The notes under the pieces: generated by a model
Databases searched by the model: none
Told to the model about the DNA's origin: nothing
What the model saw: only the letters and a program-made list of their open reading frames with translations
NCBI GenBank assembly: GCA_937935075.1
Contig: CALGYB010000099.1
Span: 1-52,641, forward strand
Source: an uncultured Roseiflexus sp.
GTDB lineage: Bacteria > Chloroflexota > Chloroflexia > Chloroflexales > Roseiflexaceae
Direction of reading: 5' to 3'
Length of the DNA: 52,641 nt
Position numbers and translations under genes: made by a program
In this document: one piece after another, positions 24,713 to 33,715 of the stretch
How the letters are laid out: each line of letters begins with the position of its first letter
Numbering within the stretch: position 1 is the stretch's first letter

Positions 24713-27199
24713 ATGACAGACGTTCGAAGTTCTTCCTGGCGCAGGTATCTGGGGCTGGCGCTGGTGACGGCGAGCATTCTGGCGTTGCAGGTGACGTTCA
24801 CCCGCATCTTTTCGATCATGATCTGGCACCATTTTACCTACCTGATCATTGGGGTGGCATTGCTTGGCGGCGGCGCGTCTGGCACGTTTCTGGCAGTGCG
24901 CGCGTGGGACGCGGCGAAGCTTGAGCGCCGGCTGGGGAAACTCGTCGTTGTGTATAGTCTGGCGGTGCTGCTCAACCTGGCGATTATCGGCAGCGTCGCC
25001 ATTGATCCGTTGCGCGGCAGTCAGATTGTGCAAACCCTGGTCGGTCTGGCGCTCTATTTTGCCGGATTGTTCACAACATTCTTCCTCGGCGGGTTGATTG
25101 TTTCCGGCGTGTTTACCTTGTGGCACAAAGAAGCGCATCGCCTCTACTTCGCAGACATGCTGGGAGCGGGTGTGGCGACGCTGGTGATCGTGTGGGTCAT
25201 CCAGGCGATTGGCGGTCCGGCGACAATTGTGCTGACGGCGCTGCTCACGCTGGCAGGCAGTTGGTTGTTTGGCGTTGCGCTGGGGCGACACTGGCGCATT
25301 GGCGCTGCCATGCTGAGCGCCGGTCAGGTTGCGCTGGTCGGCTGGCTCCTCTTTGGGACGCCATTGCATCTGCCGGTGCCCGGCTCGAAAGAACTTGGAT
25401 GGGCGCAGCAACACTTTGGTGCGCGCCCGGAGTATACGCGCTGGAACCCGGTGGGGCGCGTTGATGTGATGCCAACCATTCAGGTGAAGGAGCCGATGAT
25501 CGTCGGCGGCATCAGCAAGGTGTATCTGGCAAGCGACGAGTTTCAGCGCGCGCCGCTGTACGACCTGAAACTGGTAACGCTTGACGGCACTTCGATGACC
25601 GGCATGTACCGGTTTGATGGAACGGACGCAGATCTCCAACGTTTCCGCTTCCTCGACCACGCAATCATCAGTGCGCCGTACCAGATGGGGTTGAAGCACG
25701 ACACCGCCTTGAAGATCGGCGTCGGCGGCGGTCTCGATATTCTGTTGGCGCGATTGTACGGCACTCAGCAGATTACCGCCATCGAATTGAATGCGGACGT
25801 TGTGAAGTTGCTGGAAGGACCGTATCGTGAGTTCAGCGGCAATCTCGCCGGGCATCCCTCCACGCGGATTGTCGTTGCAGAAGGGCGCAGTTTCCTGACG
25901 CGCGATGCCGCCACCTATGACCTCATCCAGGGAATTGGTCTCGATAATCTGGTGGCGCTTTCCGGCGGCGCATACGTCCTTTCCGAGTCCTATCTCTACA
26001 CCGTCGACTCGTTTACGCTCATCCTGAACCGGCTCAATCCGCAGGGGGTCTTTGCCTGGACGCGCAATGTCGATCAACCGCCGCGCGAAATGTTGCGGAT
26101 CACGGCGCTGGCTGCCGAGGCGCTGCGGCGACGCGGCATTGCCGATCCTGCCGCACACATCGCCATTGTCGCCAATGACACGAATACTCAGGCGACGCTG
26201 CTGGTGTCGCCGTCGCCGTTCTCGCCGGAAGCAATCGAGCGGCTGCGGGTATGGGCGGATGCTAATGCATTCATCATGCTGCATGATCCGTTGCAGCGGC
26301 TCAATACCGTGTATACGGATTATCTTTACGCACTCGATGTGCGCGCCTTTGAGGATGCGTATCAGTTCAACATCTTTCCGGTGACGGATGACAATCCCTT
26401 CTTTTACAATTACTTCAAGTGGGGTCGTCTGACCTTCGACCAGGCGTTCACGGGGAAGCTCAACCGCTTCCCGATAGGAAATCTGATCCTGGTTGTTATG
26501 TCTGGTTTTTCGCTGGCGAGTGCGGCAGCGTTCATTGTGGCGCCGCTGTGGCGCCATAACCGGCGCGGGTTGCAGTCGCCGCTGGCGCGCCCCATGCTGG
26601 TCTACTTCAGCGCCCTGGGAGTCGGCTACATTTTCGTGCAGATTGTGCTGATCCAGCGGTTTACCTTGTTCATCGGCTATCCCACGAGCGCCATCACCAC
26701 GACGATCTTCAGTATGCTGCTCTTTTCGGCAATGGGAAGCCTGCTCAGCCGCCGCCTGATCGATAGCCCCGCCCGCCTCCGCATGGCGCTGATTGCAGTC
26801 GTCATCGCCGTTGGCGTGTACATTGCGGCGCTGCCGCCGCTGTTCCAGGCGCTGCTGCACCTGCCGGACGCCGCGCGTATGGCGGTGAGCGTGCTGATGA
26901 TTGCGCCGCTTGCGTTGCTCATGGGCATGCCGTTCCCAACCGGTCTACGGCAACTCGGCACGCATGGCGCGGATCTGGTGCCATGGGCATGGGGGATGAA
27001 CGGCGTCTTTTCGGTCGTCGGCTCGACTCTCGTGATCATCGTCAGCATGGCAAGCACGTTTACCGTTGCCATGGCGTGTGCAGCGCTGTTCTATGGCGTC
27101 GCTGCCGTCGTTGCTGCGGGACTCTACCGGGGTGTGGCGGTGCGGTTGCCTGGAGTTGCGGGGGGACCGGTGGATGTGGTGGAGGGGGTCAGGGGGTAG
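24713..27199 (+). CDS. Membrane-embedded spermidine-synthase-like protein
   Basis: An 828-residue protein with three parts. Residues 1-215 contain about six membrane segments (LGLALVTASILALQVTFTRI, YLIIGVALLGGGASGTFLAV). Residues 240-570 contain a Rossmann methyltransferase/spermidine-synthase-like domain with IGVGGGLDILLARLYG, ITAIELNADVV and the loop YDLIQGIGLDNL. Residues 590-810 contain seven or so more membrane segments. This architecture is widespread in bacterial envelopes as 'SpeE-like membrane proteins' and is biochemically little studied. An aminopropyl- or methyl-transfer role at the membrane is inference. Three palindromic sites lie directly upstream. The stop is followed at once by a GAGAACC-type repeat. 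Confidence 0.75.
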   Translation: MTDVRSSSWRRYLGLALVTASILALQVTFTRIFSIMIWHHFTYLIIGVALLGGGASGTFLAVRAWDAAKLERRLGKLVVVYSLAVLLNLAIIGSVAIDPLRGSQIVQTLVGLALYFAGLFTTFFLGGLIVSGVFTLWHKEAHRLYFADMLGAGVATLVIVWVIQAIGGPATIVLTALLTLAGSWLFGVALGRHWRIGAAMLSAGQVALVGWLLFGTPLHLPVPGSKELGWAQQHFGARPEYTRWNPVGRVDVMPTIQVKEPMIVGGISKVYLASDEFQRAPLYDLKLVTLDGTSMTGMYRFDGTDADLQRFRFLDHAIISAPYQMGLKHDTALKIGVGGGLDILLARLYGTQQITAIELNADVVKLLEGPYREFSGNLAGHPSTRIVVAEGRSFLTRDAATYDLIQGIGLDNLVALSGGAYVLSESYLYTVDSFTLILNRLNPQGVFAWTRNVDQPPREMLRITALAAEALRRRGIADPAAHIAIVANDTNTQATLLVSPSPFSPEAIERLRVWADANAFIMLHDPLQRLNTVYTDYLYALDVRAFEDAYQFNIFPVTDDNPFFYNYFKWGRLTFDQAFTGKLNRFPIGNLILVVMSGFSLASAAAFIVAPLWRHNRRGLQSPLARPMLVYFSALGVGYIFVQIVLIQRFTLFIGYPTSAITTTIFSMLLFSAMGSLLSRRLIDSPARLRMALIAVVIAVGVYIAALPPLFQALLHLPDAARMAVSVLMIAPLALLMGMPFPTGLRQLGTHGADLVPWAWGMNGVFSVVGSTLVIIVSMASTFTVAMACAALFYGVAAVVAAGLYRGVAVRLPGVAGGPVDVVEGVRG

Positions 27200-27235
27200 G
27201 AGAACCGAAAACTGAGAACTGAGAACCGAGAACCC
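27200..27235. repeat. GAGAACCGAGAACTGA-type dispersed repeat
   Basis: Four or five imperfect 7-8-base units (gagaaccg, aaaactga, gaactga, gaaccga) begin directly after the stop codon of the membrane spermidine-synthase-like gene. Confidence 0.7.
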
Positions 27236-27389
27236 TGTCGCCCCGTCGTGACTGTCACTACTCGCGTTCTGCGTCTGACCCTGGCGACTCGTCGGGCAGG
27301 ATGAAGAACAGGAGTATGCCCGTCGTCCAGTGGTGACAGTCCACAGGCGTTGCGGTGCAACGCCTCTACCTGTAATCTTCCCACCTTCA

Positions 27390-27564
27390 CCCCTCTTCCC
27401 TCTCGCCTCACACCTCTCGCCTCACACCTCTCGCCTCACACCTCTCGCCTCACACCTCTCGCCTCACACCTCTCGCCTCTTCCCTCTCGCCTCACACCTC
27501 TCGCCTCTCCCCTCTCGCCTCTTCCCTCTCGCCTCTTCCCTCTCGCCTCTTCCCTCTCGCCTCA
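27390..27564. repeat. 14-bp tandem array related to CTCACACCTCTCGC
   Basis: About a dozen copies of two alternating variants, CTCACACCTCTCGC and CTCTTCCCTCTCGC. It is related to the 7-bp array beside parA and, on the opposite strand, to the array near 36.15 kb. Open frames through it (Ser/Pro/His/Leu polymers) are artefacts. The rest of 27236-27742 holds a 'gttgcggtgcaacg' element and nothing credible as a gene. Confidence 0.9.
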
Positions 27565-27742
27565 AATATGTCACCTCTGTAACCCCGGTTCAACCATCCT
27601 GTCAGCAGACATTCACGGCGCACGATTATGCTGATGATGCAGTATCAGTTCAGCGCGATCCAAGCAGGGGAACCTCGCGGCGGCAGACCCCGCGACCCCC
27701 GATGCCATGAGCGCGCTGCCCACGTGGGAGGAAGAACGTCAT

Positions 27743-29476
27743 ATGTCGGAGAACGAGACAAACGCGACGAACGGGAAGCACATTGCGCCCGGTGACAAGA
27801 AGCAGGGCATCAAACTGGTCGCTCCCGCCCGCGCCGATGAGCGCGCCGGTGAAATCAAGTTTGTGGAGATGCCGCGTGAGAAACAGCCGCGGCTCGACGT
27901 GCTGGTGCTTAATCCGCCATCGCCCGATGGCGACCTGTTCCTGCGCGACATTGCGCGCGTCGGGCGCCGCACCCGCGACGGCATCATCTGGCCGCAGACG
28001 GCGCTGGCGCAGATTGGCGCAGTCGTACAGCAGGCGGGCTATACCGTCGATGTGGTCGATGCCATCGGCCTCGAAATGTCGTGGGAAGATTTCGAGCGCT
28101 ACATGTACAAACACAAGCCGCGCTACATGATCATCCACGCCACTGCGCCGACGCTTACCAACGACATGCGCACCACCTTCATCGGCAAAGCGGTCGGTAC
28201 GATTACCATGGCGATCGGTACGCACGTCACGCCGATGAGCCGCGAGACGCTCGAATCGTACCCGACGCTCGATATCGTGATCCGCGGCGAGCCGGAAATG
28301 ACCATTCTCGATGTTATTCAGACGGTCGACCGCCAGGTGGAACTCGAGAGGGCCACCGAGACTGTGCCGGTCGGCAATCCCGATCTGACGTCGCCATGGC
28401 GCAAATTGCCGTTCCCGGATGCGTCGTACCTGACGACCCGTGGCCGTTTCCTGGGAGTGTATCCGCAGGTTATCGCGCGCGCGCTGCGCGAAACGCGCGG
28501 CATCGCCTTCCGCAACGAGCACGGCGAAGTCCAGATCAATCCTGACCGTCCGTTCATCGAGAACCTGGATAGCCTGCCGCTGCCGTTGCACCACATGCTA
28601 CCCTGGAAAAAGTACAAGGTTCCGATTGTCGGCGGACCGTACACGTTCGTGCTGACGAGTCGCGGGTGTCCGGCCGGCTGCCGCTACTGCATCAAGCACG
28701 TGACCTACCAGGCGAGTGTGCGTCACCGCAGCCCGCAGCATGTGCTCGAAGAGATGTACATGCTCAAAGAGATGGGCATGCACCACATCCACTTCGAGGC
28801 CGACCTGTTCACCGTCAAGAAAGAGTTCGTCTACGACCTGTGCAATGCGATCATCAAGGACGGCATCAAACTCCAGTGGTCGTGCAACAGCCGTGTTGAC
28901 TTCGTGGACGCCGAGGAACTGGCGCTGATGAAGAAAGCCGGGTGCTTCATGATCGCCTGGGGTCTGGAGAGCGGCAGCGAGGCGGTGCTGAAGCGCGCCC
29001 GCAAAGGCACGACGGTCAAGCGCATCGAGGAGACGATTGCCGCGAGCCGCAAGGTGGGCATCAAGAACTGGGGCTACTTCATCATCGGGTTGCCCGGCGA
29101 GACGGTCGAGACCATCCAGCAGACGATTACGCTGTCGAAGCGGCTGCCGCTGGACATCGCCCTGTTCCACATTGCCACGCCGTACCCCGGCACCCCCTTC
29201 TACTACGAAGCGGTCGAGAACGGCTGGATTCAGATGGACCGCTGGGAAGATTACGACATGTACAACCACACGGTGCTGAACTACCCGCACCTGAGCTCGA
29301 AGGACCTGGAGTACTGGGCGAAGCGCGCCGCGCGCGAGTGGTCGCTGCGCCCCGGACCGATCATGACCTTCCTCAAGGCGGCGAGCAACCGCGAGACGCT
29401 CGGGCGCCTGTGGAAGATCGGAACGAACCACATCCGCTGGATGAGCGGCAGCCTGACGGGCAGCGGGGCGTCATAG
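27743..29476 (+). CDS. B12-binding-domain radical SAM enzyme
   Basis: A 577-residue protein. Residues 45-200 form the cobalamin-binding Rossmann domain (VLVLNPPSPDGDLFL, TALAQIGAVVQQAGYTVDVVD, MIIHATAPTLTNDM), without the DxHxxG His, as is common in this class. Residues 300-540 are the radical SAM barrel with SRGCPAGCRYC (C309, C313, C316), LVFHFEAD-like strand HIHFEADLF and GLESGSEAVLKRARKGTTV. Relatives include BchE, HpnJ and phosphonate or lipid methylases, and catalyse methylations or ring rearrangements. The ATG at 27743 has GGAGG about ten bases upstream and is preferred to the one at 27707. The substrate is unknown; the setting suggests a cell-surface lipid or glycan. Confidence 0.85.
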   Translation: MSENETNATNGKHIAPGDKKQGIKLVAPARADERAGEIKFVEMPREKQPRLDVLVLNPPSPDGDLFLRDIARVGRRTRDGIIWPQTALAQIGAVVQQAGYTVDVVDAIGLEMSWEDFERYMYKHKPRYMIIHATAPTLTNDMRTTFIGKAVGTITMAIGTHVTPMSRETLESYPTLDIVIRGEPEMTILDVIQTVDRQVELERATETVPVGNPDLTSPWRKLPFPDASYLTTRGRFLGVYPQVIARALRETRGIAFRNEHGEVQINPDRPFIENLDSLPLPLHHMLPWKKYKVPIVGGPYTFVLTSRGCPAGCRYCIKHVTYQASVRHRSPQHVLEEMYMLKEMGMHHIHFEADLFTVKKEFVYDLCNAIIKDGIKLQWSCNSRVDFVDAEELALMKKAGCFMIAWGLESGSEAVLKRARKGTTVKRIEETIAASRKVGIKNWGYFIIGLPGETVETIQQTITLSKRLPLDIALFHIATPYPGTPFYYEAVENGWIQMDRWEDYDMYNHTVLNYPHLSSKDLEYWAKRAAREWSLRPGPIMTFLKAASNRETLGRLWKIGTNHIRWMSGSLTGSGAS

Positions 29477-29889
29477 GCATTGAACAATCTTACACACGAT
29501 GACCGTCTTGTGATTGGCGTCGGCTCGGACAGACTCAACCCGTGATGGCTGCGCCTGTCAAAGCTGACGCCAGCCGCTTCAGAGATACAGGCGTAATTGT
29601 CGAGGTTTTGGTCGATTGCTCTGCAAGTTCTCACAAAGTCAGCAGCATTGATTGGCGTGGCGCGGGACCTCACCCTTCGACTTGCAGAATTGTCATTATC
29701 CGGCGCCGGGGAACTTCATCATCACTTCATAGGGGTGCGTGATGATCCGTGGCAGACAGAGAAAGCGCCATTCGTGGCACAGACCGAACGACCTCGTTGG
29801 AATGCTTCTCGCCAAGCGACAAGTCCTCAAAGTCCGTTGTTCGCAATAGTGCGCTTCAGCGGCACACCGGCATCACGAAGGGTCAGTTG
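29477..29889. other. 413-base spacer without a recognisable gene
   Basis: No frame here looks coding. A perfect 8-base inverted repeat, ATCATCAC (29718-29725) and GTGATGAT (29739-29746), is the only clear structure. It lies about 145 bases before the next start and could be a regulator site. Confidence 0.4.
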
Positions 29890-31065
29890 ATGGCGACACA
29901 TGCAACAGCAACAGCGGGGATCCTCTCACAAACCAGCGTTGCTGCGCAAACGACAGCGCTCAGCCGCATCACCGCGATCGACGCGCTGCGCGGCGTGGCG
30001 CTGGCGCTCATGGCGCTGACTCACGCCGCATTTTTCATCGGCGTCGGGATGCAGGCGGAGTCGTATGGCGGGCAGGCGGTCTATCTCCAAAGCCCGCCTT
30101 ACTGGCTCTCCGGGTTGCTTACCACGCTGGCGTCGCCGATCTTCTTCTGTCTTGCAGGTGTCAGCCTGGCGCTGCTCGAACAGTCGCGCGTGCGCAAAGG
30201 CGCGTCGAGTTGGGCGGTGAGCCGCTTCATCCTGGCGCGCGCCGGCGTCATTATGGCGCTCGACCTGACGATCTGCGCCTGGCTGTGGCTGGGGAAGATG
30301 CCGTACATCCACGTGCTGACGGCGATGGGACTGGGCATGATTGTCCTGTCAGCCTTGCGCCTGTTGCCGGCGCGCGTGATCCTGGCGGTTGCCGTTGGGA
30401 CGCTGCTGGTGCACCAGGGGATCATCGAAGCGCTACGACCGCAGCTCGAAGCAGGCGCGCCGCAGAGTCTGGCGCAGGCGCTGTTCTTGACCTACAGCTA
30501 CGAGACGCAGCCGCCGGTCGGGTTCCCGCTGCTGGGGTGGGGTCCGGTGATGTGGCTGGGGTTTGTGCTGGGGCGAAATCTGAGCCGACCGGCGCTGCGG
30601 CAGCCGCGCACCTGGCTGGGGATCGGCGCGGGGTTGCTGGCGCTGTGGCTGGCGCTGCGCCTGATCGGCGGCTATGGCGACCTGGGATCGTACCGCGCCG
30701 ATGATCCGCTGCCGCAGTTCCTGGTGATGAGCAAAGCGCCGCCGAGCCTCAGTTATCTGGCGTTCAAACTGGGAATTGCGGCGTTGATCTTCGCTGCGCT
30801 GATCGCCTTCCCAAAGGGAATTGAAACCGGTCTGTTGCGCGTGCTGACCCTGATCGGGCAAACGTCGCTCTTCTTCTATGTGATGCATATTGTCGTGTAT
30901 CACGTGCTGGCGCGGGCGTTCTTCACCATCGACGCCCCGGCGCTGCCGGGTATTGTATACGGCTATGCGCTGTGGGCGCTCGGTATGCTGGCGCTGATTC
31001 CACTGTGCGGAGTCTACCGCGCGTTGCGGAAGCGGTATCCGGAGAGCGTGTTGCGGTATTTGTAG
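29890..31065 (+). CDS. HGSNAT/DUF1624-like membrane acyltransferase
   Basis: A 391-residue polytopic protein. The opening RITAIDALRGVALALMALTH is the signature of the heparan-glucosaminide N-acetyltransferase/DUF1624 group. The close, LIPLCGVYRALRKRYPESV with terminal LRYL, matches the family's C-terminal LYPLC..KxR..WLxYL pattern. Nine to ten membrane segments lie between. These proteins move acyl groups across the membrane from acetyl-CoA to sugars. The ATG at 29890 has GAAGGG about seven bases upstream; the upstream extension is not hydrophobic and lacks the motif. It probably modifies a surface glycan. Confidence 0.72.
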   Translation: MATHATATAGILSQTSVAAQTTALSRITAIDALRGVALALMALTHAAFFIGVGMQAESYGGQAVYLQSPPYWLSGLLTTLASPIFFCLAGVSLALLEQSRVRKGASSWAVSRFILARAGVIMALDLTICAWLWLGKMPYIHVLTAMGLGMIVLSALRLLPARVILAVAVGTLLVHQGIIEALRPQLEAGAPQSLAQALFLTYSYETQPPVGFPLLGWGPVMWLGFVLGRNLSRPALRQPRTWLGIGAGLLALWLALRLIGGYGDLGSYRADDPLPQFLVMSKAPPSLSYLAFKLGIAALIFAALIAFPKGIETGLLRVLTLIGQTSLFFYVMHIVVYHVLARAFFTIDAPALPGIVYGYALWALGMLALIPLCGVYRALRKRYPESVLRYL

Positions 31066-31132
31066 GAGTCCGGCAGGCGAGCAAAAGCGGCTGATCATCA
31101 GCCAGGAGAGTCTGGTTTGGAGGAGGAAAAGC

Positions 31133-32218
31133 GTGCGCGTGCTTGTCGTTGCTACCAACACAACGCCGCCGGGTCTCAGCGACGAGGTGCGCGCCGGTCG
31201 GCATCAGCGCGTCGATTACCTGGAATTGGCGCAGCGCTTTAGGACAGCGCATCACGACTATAATGCACTCCGTTCCAACCGATTGGTGCAGCGGCTCGAG
31301 GATCTGTCCCGCTTTGATGTGCAACAGGCAATGGCAGTGGCGCGTCTGGCGAAACGCAGCGGCTACGATGTGGTGGTGAGTCTTTCCGAGCGCGTAGGGA
31401 TTCCGCTGGCGCTCCTGCTTGATCGGCGCATCCGCCACATGGTCATCTTTCACCACGGCATGTCCCGGCAAAAGTTGCGCCTGATCAGGGCGTTGAAGTT
31501 GCAGCAGCGCTGGGATGTCATTGCAGCGATCAGTCGCGCCGAGGCTGAGGGGATGCGAAAGGCGCTCGGTCTTGACAATCAGCGCGTGGTTGCGCTCCAT
31601 ACGCCCGTCGATGTTGATTTCTATAAGCCATCGCAGCCGTCAACCGGTCGTGAGGCGTTTATCCAGAGTCTGGGACTGTCGCACCGTGACTATCCAACGC
31701 TCATTCGCGCTATGCGGCGACTGCCGCACATTTCCTGCCATTTGCGAGTGGGCAGCACGTGGGTGACGCGGCGCGGCGGTCATGAGCAGGAAATACTTCC
31801 ACTGAACGTCACCCCGCAACCGTTCGTTCACCCCAGCGTTCTGCGGCAGTGTTACGAAGAGAGTCGGTTTATCGTCGTACCCATCCAGGCATCGACCCAG
31901 TGGAGCGCGGGGTGCACGTCGGTGCAGGCGGCACAGGCGATGGGAAAGCCGGTTGTGGCAACCCGTCGTCCTGGATTGAGCGAATATCTTATCGAAGACG
32001 AAACAGGCGTGCTTGTTGAGCCTGGCGATGACCGGGGGATGGCGGAGGCGATTGAGACTTTGTGGAACGATCCGCAGCGCATTGTTCGGATGGGGCGCAG
32101 AGCGCGCGAGTGGATTGTGAGCAACCATTCGCTCGATCAGTGGCTCGACCGGGTAGCGGCGCTGGTTGAAAAGGCGGCATGTCACGCTGTCCGGCGCTCC
32201 GGCGAGGCTTACGCATAG
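31133..32218 (+). CDS. GT4-family glycosyltransferase
   Basis: A 361-residue GT-B enzyme starting at GTG with GGAGGAGG eight bases upstream. The C-terminal half holds the nucleotide-sugar domain: VVPIQASTQWSAGCTSVQAA then QAMGKPVVATRRPGLSEYLI and TGVLVEPGD. The usual EGFG..xxE motif is replaced by the more divergent SAGCTSVQAAQAMG. It is cytosolic or membrane-associated and transfers a sugar to a lipid-linked intermediate. The 3' end overlaps the predicted flippase start, arguing for one operon. Donor and linkage are unknown. Confidence 0.82.
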   Translation: MRVLVVATNTTPPGLSDEVRAGRHQRVDYLELAQRFRTAHHDYNALRSNRLVQRLEDLSRFDVQQAMAVARLAKRSGYDVVVSLSERVGIPLALLLDRRIRHMVIFHHGMSRQKLRLIRALKLQQRWDVIAAISRAEAEGMRKALGLDNQRVVALHTPVDVDFYKPSQPSTGREAFIQSLGLSHRDYPTLIRAMRRLPHISCHLRVGSTWVTRRGGHEQEILPLNVTPQPFVHPSVLRQCYEESRFIVVPIQASTQWSAGCTSVQAAQAMGKPVVATRRPGLSEYLIEDETGVLVEPGDDRGMAEAIETLWNDPQRIVRMGRRAREWIVSNHSLDQWLDRVAALVEKAACHAVRRSGEAYA

Positions 32219-33699
32219 GTTTTTTCGGTATGATGCACCAACTTGCTACAACCGTCCTGCGCAACTCTGCGTTCGGCATGGCGGCGCATATTGCGATGAA
32301 GTTGCTCTCGTTCGCCTTTTCGGTGCTGATCATCCGCAATCTGGGGGCGACCGATTTTGGACAGTATGCCGCCGTGCTTGGATTTGGCAGCGTGTTTCTG
32401 TTCATTGCCGACCTGGGGCTTAGCCCGTACACCGTGCGCGAGGTGGCGCGCCTGCGCGATCAACCCGACGGCAAGGAGCGCATTCAGGCGCTGTACGCTG
32501 ATGTTCTGACCCTGCGCCTGATCCTGTCGGTAATTGCCGGTATCCTGGTTGTCAGCGCCGCCATCCTGACGGGGCGACCGCTGCTGATGATCGGCGCGAT
32601 TGCGATCAACTCGTTGACCGTCCTGGTCTATGCGGTTCACGGCAGCAGCGAAGCGGTGTTGTCAGGGTATGAGCGGCTCGATCTGGTATCGGGGATGCAG
32701 GTTATCAATCAACTTGCGTTTGTCACGATTGGCGGTCTGGCGCTCTGGTTGGGGTTCGGGTACTATGGTCTGATCATCGCAACCATGATCGGCGTTACGC
32801 TGATGACGGCGCTGGTGGTGCGCGCCGTGCTGCGTCTTGGCGTTCGCCCCGGTCGCGTCACCTGGCGGCGCTGGCTGCCGCTGCTGCGCGCCGCGTTTCC
32901 TTTTGGCGTCATCGGTCTGACGCTCGGCATTTCGTACCGCTTCGACACGGTGCTGCTCAACATCTACAGCGGCGATACGGTCACCGGGCATTACAACGCG
33001 GCATACAATCTGATCTTCTCCCTCGTCACCCTGTCGAATGTGCTCAACACCGCCTTGTACCCGTCGCTATCACGGCAGTCGGCGACAGCGCCGGAGACAT
33101 TGCCGCTGGTGTACGAACGGGTGTTGCGCTACCTGATGCTGGTGGCGCTGCCGATTGCCGTTGGCGGCTTCATGGTTGCTGCGCCGTTGATCGGGTTGCT
33201 GTTCGGCGCCGATTATGCGCCCGCAGCGCCGTTGTTTGCCATCCTGGTCTGGGTGCTGCCGCTGATGTTCCTTTCCGAATTTCTCGGCTACGTGGTGGTC
33301 ATCGCCGGGCGCGAGGCGTTGGTGGCGCGGTCGATCATCGTCAGTAGCAGCATCAATGTCGTTGCCAACCTGATCTTCATCCCCGTCTACGGCGTACTGG
33401 CGGCAGCGGTGATCACGGTCATTACCGAAGCAGTGCTGGTTGTGCAGTATGTCTGGCTGGTGCGCGACCTGTTGGGGCGGATGAAGTGGAGCGCCTTTCT
33501 GCGCTCTGCGCTGGCAGTCATCGCAATGGCGGCGCTGGTCTATCTGACGCGCAGCCTGCCGGTCCTGGCGACAATCGCGCTCGGTGGCGCGCTCTACGGC
33601 GGGTTGCTGCTGGCGATGCGGGTTGTCGGACCGGACGAGGCGGCGTTTGTGCGCGGATTCCTTGCGGCGCGGCGCGCGCCGGCGGAAGGACATTCGTGA
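32179..33699 (+). CDS. Wzx-type polysaccharide flippase (MATE/MVF-like)
   Basis: A 506-residue protein with twelve to fourteen hydrophobic segments. The N-terminal AFSVLIIRNLGATDFGQYAA is typical of polysaccharide transporters, and ADLGLSPYTVREVAR and SYRFDTVLLNIYSG are characteristic. It should flip the lipid-linked repeat unit across the membrane. The ATG at 32179 overlaps the previous gene by 40 bases and has AAAAGG just upstream. Starts at 32230 or 32233 would remove 17-18 basic residues and lack a good ribosome-binding site, though the hydrophobic region would be intact. Confidence 0.85.
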   Translation: MSRCPALRRGLRIGFFGMMHQLATTVLRNSAFGMAAHIAMKLLSFAFSVLIIRNLGATDFGQYAAVLGFGSVFLFIADLGLSPYTVREVARLRDQPDGKERIQALYADVLTLRLILSVIAGILVVSAAILTGRPLLMIGAIAINSLTVLVYAVHGSSEAVLSGYERLDLVSGMQVINQLAFVTIGGLALWLGFGYYGLIIATMIGVTLMTALVVRAVLRLGVRPGRVTWRRWLPLLRAAFPFGVIGLTLGISYRFDTVLLNIYSGDTVTGHYNAAYNLIFSLVTLSNVLNTALYPSLSRQSATAPETLPLVYERVLRYLMLVALPIAVGGFMVAAPLIGLLFGADYAPAAPLFAILVWVLPLMFLSEFLGYVVVIAGREALVARSIIVSSSINVVANLIFIPVYGVLAAAVITVITEAVLVVQYVWLVRDLLGRMKWSAFLRSALAVIAMAALVYLTRSLPVLATIALGGALYGGLLLAMRVVGPDEAAFVRGFLAARRAPAEGHS

Positions 33700-33715
33700 G
33701 ATATCTGGAGCAGCA

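Noticed and set aside
24698-26860. Long 720-residue frame antisense to the spermidine-synthase-like gene
   Set aside because: It is rich in Arg, Gln and His and has no recognisable fold; such frames are expected opposite GC-biased codons. The sense frame has clear domains and membrane segments.
27330-27710. Ser/Pro/His-rich frames between 27.33 and 27.71 kb
   Set aside because: They are translations of the 14-bp array and have no start signal or conserved motif.
29281-29673. Minus-strand 130-residue frame at the end of the radical SAM gene
   Set aside because: It is a shadow of the radical SAM gene plus spacer with no signal for translation.
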